Positions 60,286 to 64,000 of a stretch of 64,000 bases of DNA are shown here, piece after piece. The stretch comes from CALLVY01 sp937899855. Lineage in GTDB: Bacteria; Bacteroidota; Bacteroidia; Chitinophagales; Saprospiraceae. The stretch spans positions 31,933-95,932 of the forward strand of contig JBCBQC010000011.1 of the NCBI GenBank assembly GCA_039820405.1. Reading direction: 5' to 3'. Each line of letters opens with the position of its first letter. The stretch's first letter is position 1. The notes under the pieces were generated by a model. It saw nothing but the letters and a program-made list of their open reading frames with translations. It was not told the origin of the DNA and made no database searches. A program made the position numbers and the translations under genes.

Positions 60286-63200
60286 TTAAAAGGAATCTTT
60301 ACCTGCTGATTGTTTGTTATCTGACGATTGGAGACGGCCGCGCTGGGCGGGATAAGGGAAGTGTAGGTAAATTTGTGTTCCCACTGCTGGCTGGCTTTCG
60401 ATGCGGATCGTCCCCCCGTGGAGCTCCATCAATTCCTTACACAGCTGGAGGCCCAGCCCCGTTCCCTTGGCCTTTTTCCGCTTGCTCCCCCCCCGTTTGG
60501 CGCTTAACTTAAAGAGCTCGCCCAGCTCCTCCTCGCTAAAGCCTTCCCCCTCATCACACACCAAGAGTTCACAACTGGATTCCCGCAAAACCACGTCTAC
60601 GCGGATCGTCGTCGCGGCTGGCGAAAATTTAATGGCATTATTGATCAAGTTCCGAAGAATAGCGGAGAGGGCATTGGCATCGGCCCGCAATTCGAGCTCC
60701 TCCGGCAAGCGATTTTCCAAAATGATCCCCTTGCTCTCAGCCACATCCGCAAATAAAGCGATCACCTCCCGGGTCAACTCCGCCAGGCGCAGCTGCTCCG
60801 GTTCGAAGGGCAACGTTCCCCGCTGTACCAGGGCCCAACTGAGTAGGTTGTCGAGCAGGCGGTCCAATTTGTCGTAGGCGCGATCAACGGATTGTCCCAA
60901 CGCCTCAATGCGGTCCTCCTGCTGGGTCGCAATCAAGTACTTCAACTTTTTGTTCAGACCTCGAAAACTCAACATGGGCCCCCGCAAATCATGAGCGATG
61001 ATCCCAAAAAACTGGTCCTTGGTCTGGTTGAGCGCCGCCAATTCCCCGTTTTTTGCCTGAATTTCCTGGGTTCGTTTCTCCACCAACTGCTCCAGGAGCA
61101 GCTTGTCCCGCTGTAGGGCCCGCAATCGCCAGTTGATGATGAGCACCAGAGCTACCAGCACCAGTACCAACACCAGTAGACGGAACCAGAGGTGATGGTG
61201 AATCGGTCGTTTGGCGTGAATGGGAATGACCAGTTCTTCGGAAGAGACAAAACTCCCCCCCTGCGCCCGAAGCCGCAACTTACTCCGGCCGTAGGGCAAG
61301 CTGTTGATGTTGAGGTTGTTTTTGCTGATATAGCGCCAATCCTCGTCCCGCCCTTCGATGCGGTAGGCGTAGCGCAACTGGTCGGGCGCCTGAAAGAAGG
61401 GCAGGGTAAAATAAAGGCTAAAGTTTTTTTCCGCTGGTTTCAGCTCCAAAACGCCCTTGCGGCGGTAATCGAGCAGCACGTCCAGCATTTTTCCCGTATT
61501 GGGATCGCCCTTTTGCATGGCCGTTATCAGGAGTCGGTCCTGTCCCGCTTGTTTGGAAACCATCCGGGCGGGGTCAAAACTGACCAGACCTTTGAGCCCC
61601 CCCAGGTAAAACCGTCCCTCCCGACCGCGACAGGCCGAGATATTGTTGAACTCCTCGTGCGTCAGCCCATCCGAGGGAAAATAGGTGCGTACCGAAAAGT
61701 CCTGCCGATTCATTCGCATCAGTCCGTGGTTGCTCGGCAACCATAAATTGCCCAACTCATCCCCCATCGCCGAATAGATCACGTTGTCGGACAAGCCATC
61801 TTCTTCCACAAATTGCCGGACCTCCCCGTCCCTGCGGTAATCCCAGCGCAAAAGCCCCCCCCCCAGGGTACTCAACCAAAATATACCCGCCTCGTCCTCG
61901 TAGATGTGATTGATCGAAGCGTAAGGGAACCGATCGTAATGCTTGACGATCCCCTCCCCCACCCGGTGCAGGAAAATGCCCTGATTGGTCGACAGCCATA
62001 GGCCAGCCTCATTTTGGTGAAAATGGGTGATCGTCAGCTCGTTAAGCCGCTCGAAGTCTTTTCCGGGAAAGTACCACAACAATTCTTCCATCCCGGGATC
62101 CAGGTACGCCAAGCCCTTTTGGGTGGCCAACCAAATCCGTCCGGTGCGCTCGTCCAAGTGAGGGATGAGTACGAAACCTTGGAGTTCCTGTTCTTTTTTA
62201 AAGAAGTAGGGCTTTCGCTCCGCCGTCCGCGGATCGATCCGGTACAGTCGGTTGCTGTGGTTGCCCGCCCAGATGACTCCCGAAGAATCCACGATGGCGC
62301 CAAACACGTTGGCATTGTACAGCTCGGGGAGGATGCGCTTGCCACCGTTAAACTTGTGGATCATGTAGTTGTGCCCGTAGGTAAAGACCAAAATGCTATC
62401 GGGATAGTAATCAACGATGGCGCGCGTGCTTTCCCCTTCTTCCTTGAGAAAGGGGGTAAAGCGATTGGGTTTGAGGTTAAAGATAAAGAAGCCATCTTCC
62501 GTCCCCACAAAAGCCAGGTCGTTGCGGTCGAAATAAATGCTCGTAATCCTCCCCGTCCGGGCCTTACTCAGGGTCTTGGTGAGGCCTTTGCGCCACAACC
62601 ACCGTTCGCTGATGACTTCCAGTCGATTGCCATCAAAATTCCAAATGCGCCCCTTGGGATCCACCCGCGTCTGTGTAAACGAGCGATCGTTGCTGTAGTT
62701 ATAAATCTGAATCTGATCGGATTCTACCAAGCTTACCGGATCGTTGGGGCGCTTGTAAAAAAGCAACTCCTTGATTCCGGGTTGGTAAGCTTGGCGCCGC
62801 CAAGTCGGTAGCCACAGCACCTCATCGGCGGTACGGACAATCTCCTGGGGGTAAAAACCCAGGGAGTCCAATTCGATCAGTTGTCCCCGAGCATCGATGC
62901 GGCGCAGTTCGCGGTTGGTGGAGTACCAGAGCTCGTCGCGTTCGGGTAGGGGTAGGATGGCGTCGATTTTGGTGGGGTTTGGGCTTTGGTAATACTGCTT
63001 AAATTGGCCATCAAAATAGTAGATCACTCCCCGACGCGTCCACAACCACAGCCGCCCCTCATCGTCGATGCGGAAGCCCTCGATCTCCTGGGGACGAAAG
63101 GGAGCCTCGGGGAAGTACGATTGGAGGGGATGAGCGCGTTCGGTCTGGATGTCAAAAATATCAATCTGGCGAATATCGCGGGTGGGGCGCTCGTCTTGTG

Positions 63201-63519
63201 TCGTTGCCTTTGCCCCGTAGAATAGCCACAATAAATTCCCCCGGGTCGACCGGACCCATTTGATCTTATCGCTGTGCAACTGATTGAGGGAATGGGTGTA
63301 AGTGATGAAGTGCTGGCCATCGTAGCGATTCAGGCCATAATCGGTAGCTAACCAAATGTAACCCTCCGAAGACTGGGCAATATCGTTGATCCGACGGTTT
63401 GACAGCCCTCCCTGTTTGGCCGTGATGTACTGCTCCTCAACGTAGTAATCCTGGGCTACCAGGTAGCCACTGGTGAGCAAAGCTGCGACGTACAGGAGAA
63501 ACAAACGGCCAAATCTCAT
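60286..63519 (-). CDS. Sensor histidine kinase with periplasmic two-propeller/Y_Y_Y region
   Basis: 1077 residues. Signal peptide (MRFGRLFLLYVAALLTSGYLVAQ), then a large periplasmic region of ligand-binding propeller repeats (about 30-680, repeated IWLATDYGLNRYDG-type units such as IWLATQKGLAYLDPG and LWLPSNHGLMRMNRQ), a Y_Y_Y domain (about 700-775, LRYAYRIEGRDEDW), a membrane helix (WFRLLVLVLVLVALVLIINW), a coiled coil and a kinase core. The core has the phospho-histidine in FGIIAHDLRGP, the N-box NLINNAIKF, CDEGEGFSE and GTGLGLQLCKELMELHGG. There is no receiver or AraC domain, unlike hybrid HTCS regulators; signalling goes to the separate LytTR protein. It may sense polysaccharide breakdown products. 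Confidence 0.93.
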   Translation of the reverse strand: MRFGRLFLLYVAALLTSGYLVAQDYYVEEQYITAKQGGLSNRRINDIAQSSEGYIWLATDYGLNRYDGQHFITYTHSLNQLHSDKIKWVRSTRGNLLWLFYGAKATTQDERPTRDIRQIDIFDIQTERAHPLQSYFPEAPFRPQEIEGFRIDDEGRLWLWTRRGVIYYFDGQFKQYYQSPNPTKIDAILPLPERDELWYSTNRELRRIDARGQLIELDSLGFYPQEIVRTADEVLWLPTWRRQAYQPGIKELLFYKRPNDPVSLVESDQIQIYNYSNDRSFTQTRVDPKGRIWNFDGNRLEVISERWLWRKGLTKTLSKARTGRITSIYFDRNDLAFVGTEDGFFIFNLKPNRFTPFLKEEGESTRAIVDYYPDSILVFTYGHNYMIHKFNGGKRILPELYNANVFGAIVDSSGVIWAGNHSNRLYRIDPRTAERKPYFFKKEQELQGFVLIPHLDERTGRIWLATQKGLAYLDPGMEELLWYFPGKDFERLNELTITHFHQNEAGLWLSTNQGIFLHRVGEGIVKHYDRFPYASINHIYEDEAGIFWLSTLGGGLLRWDYRRDGEVRQFVEEDGLSDNVIYSAMGDELGNLWLPSNHGLMRMNRQDFSVRTYFPSDGLTHEEFNNISACRGREGRFYLGGLKGLVSFDPARMVSKQAGQDRLLITAMQKGDPNTGKMLDVLLDYRRKGVLELKPAEKNFSLYFTLPFFQAPDQLRYAYRIEGRDEDWRYISKNNLNINSLPYGRSKLRLRAQGGSFVSSEELVIPIHAKRPIHHHLWFRLLVLVLVLVALVLIINWRLRALQRDKLLLEQLVEKRTQEIQAKNGELAALNQTKDQFFGIIAHDLRGPMLSFRGLNKKLKYLIATQQEDRIEALGQSVDRAYDKLDRLLDNLLSWALVQRGTLPFEPEQLRLAELTREVIALFADVAESKGIILENRLPEELELRADANALSAILRNLINNAIKFSPAATTIRVDVVLRESSCELLVCDEGEGFSEEELGELFKLSAKRGGSKRKKAKGTGLGLQLCKELMELHGGTIRIESQPAVGTQIYLHFPYPAQRGRLQSSDNKQSAGKDSF

Positions 63520-63564
63520 CTTCCAAAATTAGTGAATATATTGCTTTAATACCGCCTTGTGGCC

Positions 63565-63606
63565 CAAAAAGAGAAGTCCCTTTCACCAAAAGGCGAAAGG
63601 GACTTC
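63565..63606 (-). terminator. Intrinsic terminator after the T9SS protein gene
   Basis: Perfect 12-bp stem GAAGTCCCTTTC (63573-63584) / GAAAGGGACTTC (63595-63606) with a 10-nt loop. On the minus strand it is followed by TCTTTTTGG. It ends the T9SS protein gene and separates it from the kinase gene. Confidence 0.85.
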
Positions 63607-63645
63607 GAAATACTCCCTAAATGGGAGCGATACTATCTATCTAGA

Positions 63646-64000
63646 TTATTCTACAATAATCATCTTCATCGTAGCCGAATCGTTGGCCGTATCTACTTGG
63701 TAGTACAGTACGCCGCTGGCGCCCAACTCCGTGCGCGTGACGCTCACTTGGTTGTAACCCGCTGCGTAATCGCCTTCGATTACTCTCAGCATCTTACCCG
63801 ATACATCGTAGATGCTCAGCGTCGCACTGCCCGCTTCTGGCAGGTTGAAGCCAATCACCGTCTCGTTCTTGAAGGGGTTCGGCTGGTTCTGGTACAGCGC
63901 AAACTCGCTGCCCGTTACCACCTCGCCTTCCTTGAACTCAACTCCGACGTTCAACAGCTCCAGATCCGCATCGTAGGCCTCCGCTACACGGTAGCGGAGG
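63646..64000 (-). CDS. C-terminal end of a T9SS-exported protein with type A sorting domain (start outside window)
   Basis: The frame is open from the window edge (LRYRVAEAYDADLELL) to the stop at 63646, so the 118 residues seen are the end of a longer protein. It carries a full T9SS sorting domain: FALYQNQPNPFKNETVIGFN, LPEAGSATLSIYDVSGK, VTRTELGASGVLYYQV and a final MIIVE. Such domains direct export through the type IX machinery and covalent attachment to A-LPS. The rest of the protein, and so its function, cannot be seen. Confidence 0.9.
   Translation of the reverse strand, partial: LRYRVAEAYDADLELLNVGVEFKEGEVVTGSEFALYQNQPNPFKNETVIGFNLPEAGSATLSIYDVSGKMLRVIEGDYAAGYNQVSVTRTELGASGVLYYQVDTANDSATMKMIIVE

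Noticed and set aside
60286..63519. Hybrid two-component system (HTCS) regulator
   Set aside because: The chain ends after the ATPase domain with no receiver or AraC domain.
1..64000. Mobile element, prophage or insertion sequence
   Set aside because: No transposase, integrase, phage structural gene or flanking inverted repeats were seen.

Overview
The window is a GC-rich, densely coded chromosomal segment of a Bacteroidota bacterium, most likely from the Saprospiria (Lewinella-like). Evidence: type IX secretion (T9SS) C-terminal sorting domains, CarboxypepD_reg-like modules with TonB-receptor plug-onset motifs, a DUF5723-type outer membrane protein, many short Bacteroidota-type lipoprotein signals, and promoters of the form (T/C/A)TTG - 18 to 20 nt - TAnnTTTG instead of a sigma70 -35/-10. 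No rRNA, tRNA, insertion sequence, integrase, prophage or CRISPR array was seen.

Layout. 1-8.4 kb: housekeeping genes (end of an unknown gene, rbfA, recG, a thiolase / 3-hydroxyacyl-CoA dehydrogenase beta-oxidation pair, serA). 8.5-12.8 kb: four consecutive FKBP-type prolyl isomerase lipoprotein genes holding nine FKBP domains. 13-19.6 kb: two paralogous repeat-type secreted proteins, an outer membrane protein, coaX and purH. 19.6-25.6 kb: a candidate structured RNA, then a head-to-tail cassette of six small secreted CarboxypepD_reg-like proteins and a seventh copy fused to a VWA protein. 25.9-35 kb: mixed genes (SnoaL-like, tdk, a proline-rich protein, rhomboid protease, esterase, a subtilase-SPOR fusion, a lipoprotein and a DUF5723 protein). 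35.4-41.3 kb: a T9SS beta-helix protein, a sodium/solute symporter, upp and a polysaccharide deacetylase. 41.5-43.7 kb: a four-gene operon around a Ras/Rab-like small GTPase. 44-49.8 kb: lipA, alkaline phosphatase, dprA, an SH3 protein and a glucosaminidase-like protein lacking the expected catalytic glutamate. 50-57.8 kb: a TMTC-like membrane protein and a TetR-controlled operon (LolA-like protein, two FtsX-type permeases, LolD-type ATPase, outer membrane protein). 58-64 kb: a beta-barrel protein, a long non-coding stretch, a LytTR regulator with a beta-propeller histidine kinase, and the C-terminus of a T9SS-exported protein.

The two best candidates for poorly described systems are the small-GTPase operon (coiled-coil protein, longin/roadblock-like protein, GTPase, PAS-like protein) and the tandem family of secreted CarboxypepD_reg proteins that stop just where a TonB-dependent receptor plug would begin. 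The FKBP array is a third unusual expansion. Functional calls rest on motif recognition by eye. No database search was run.
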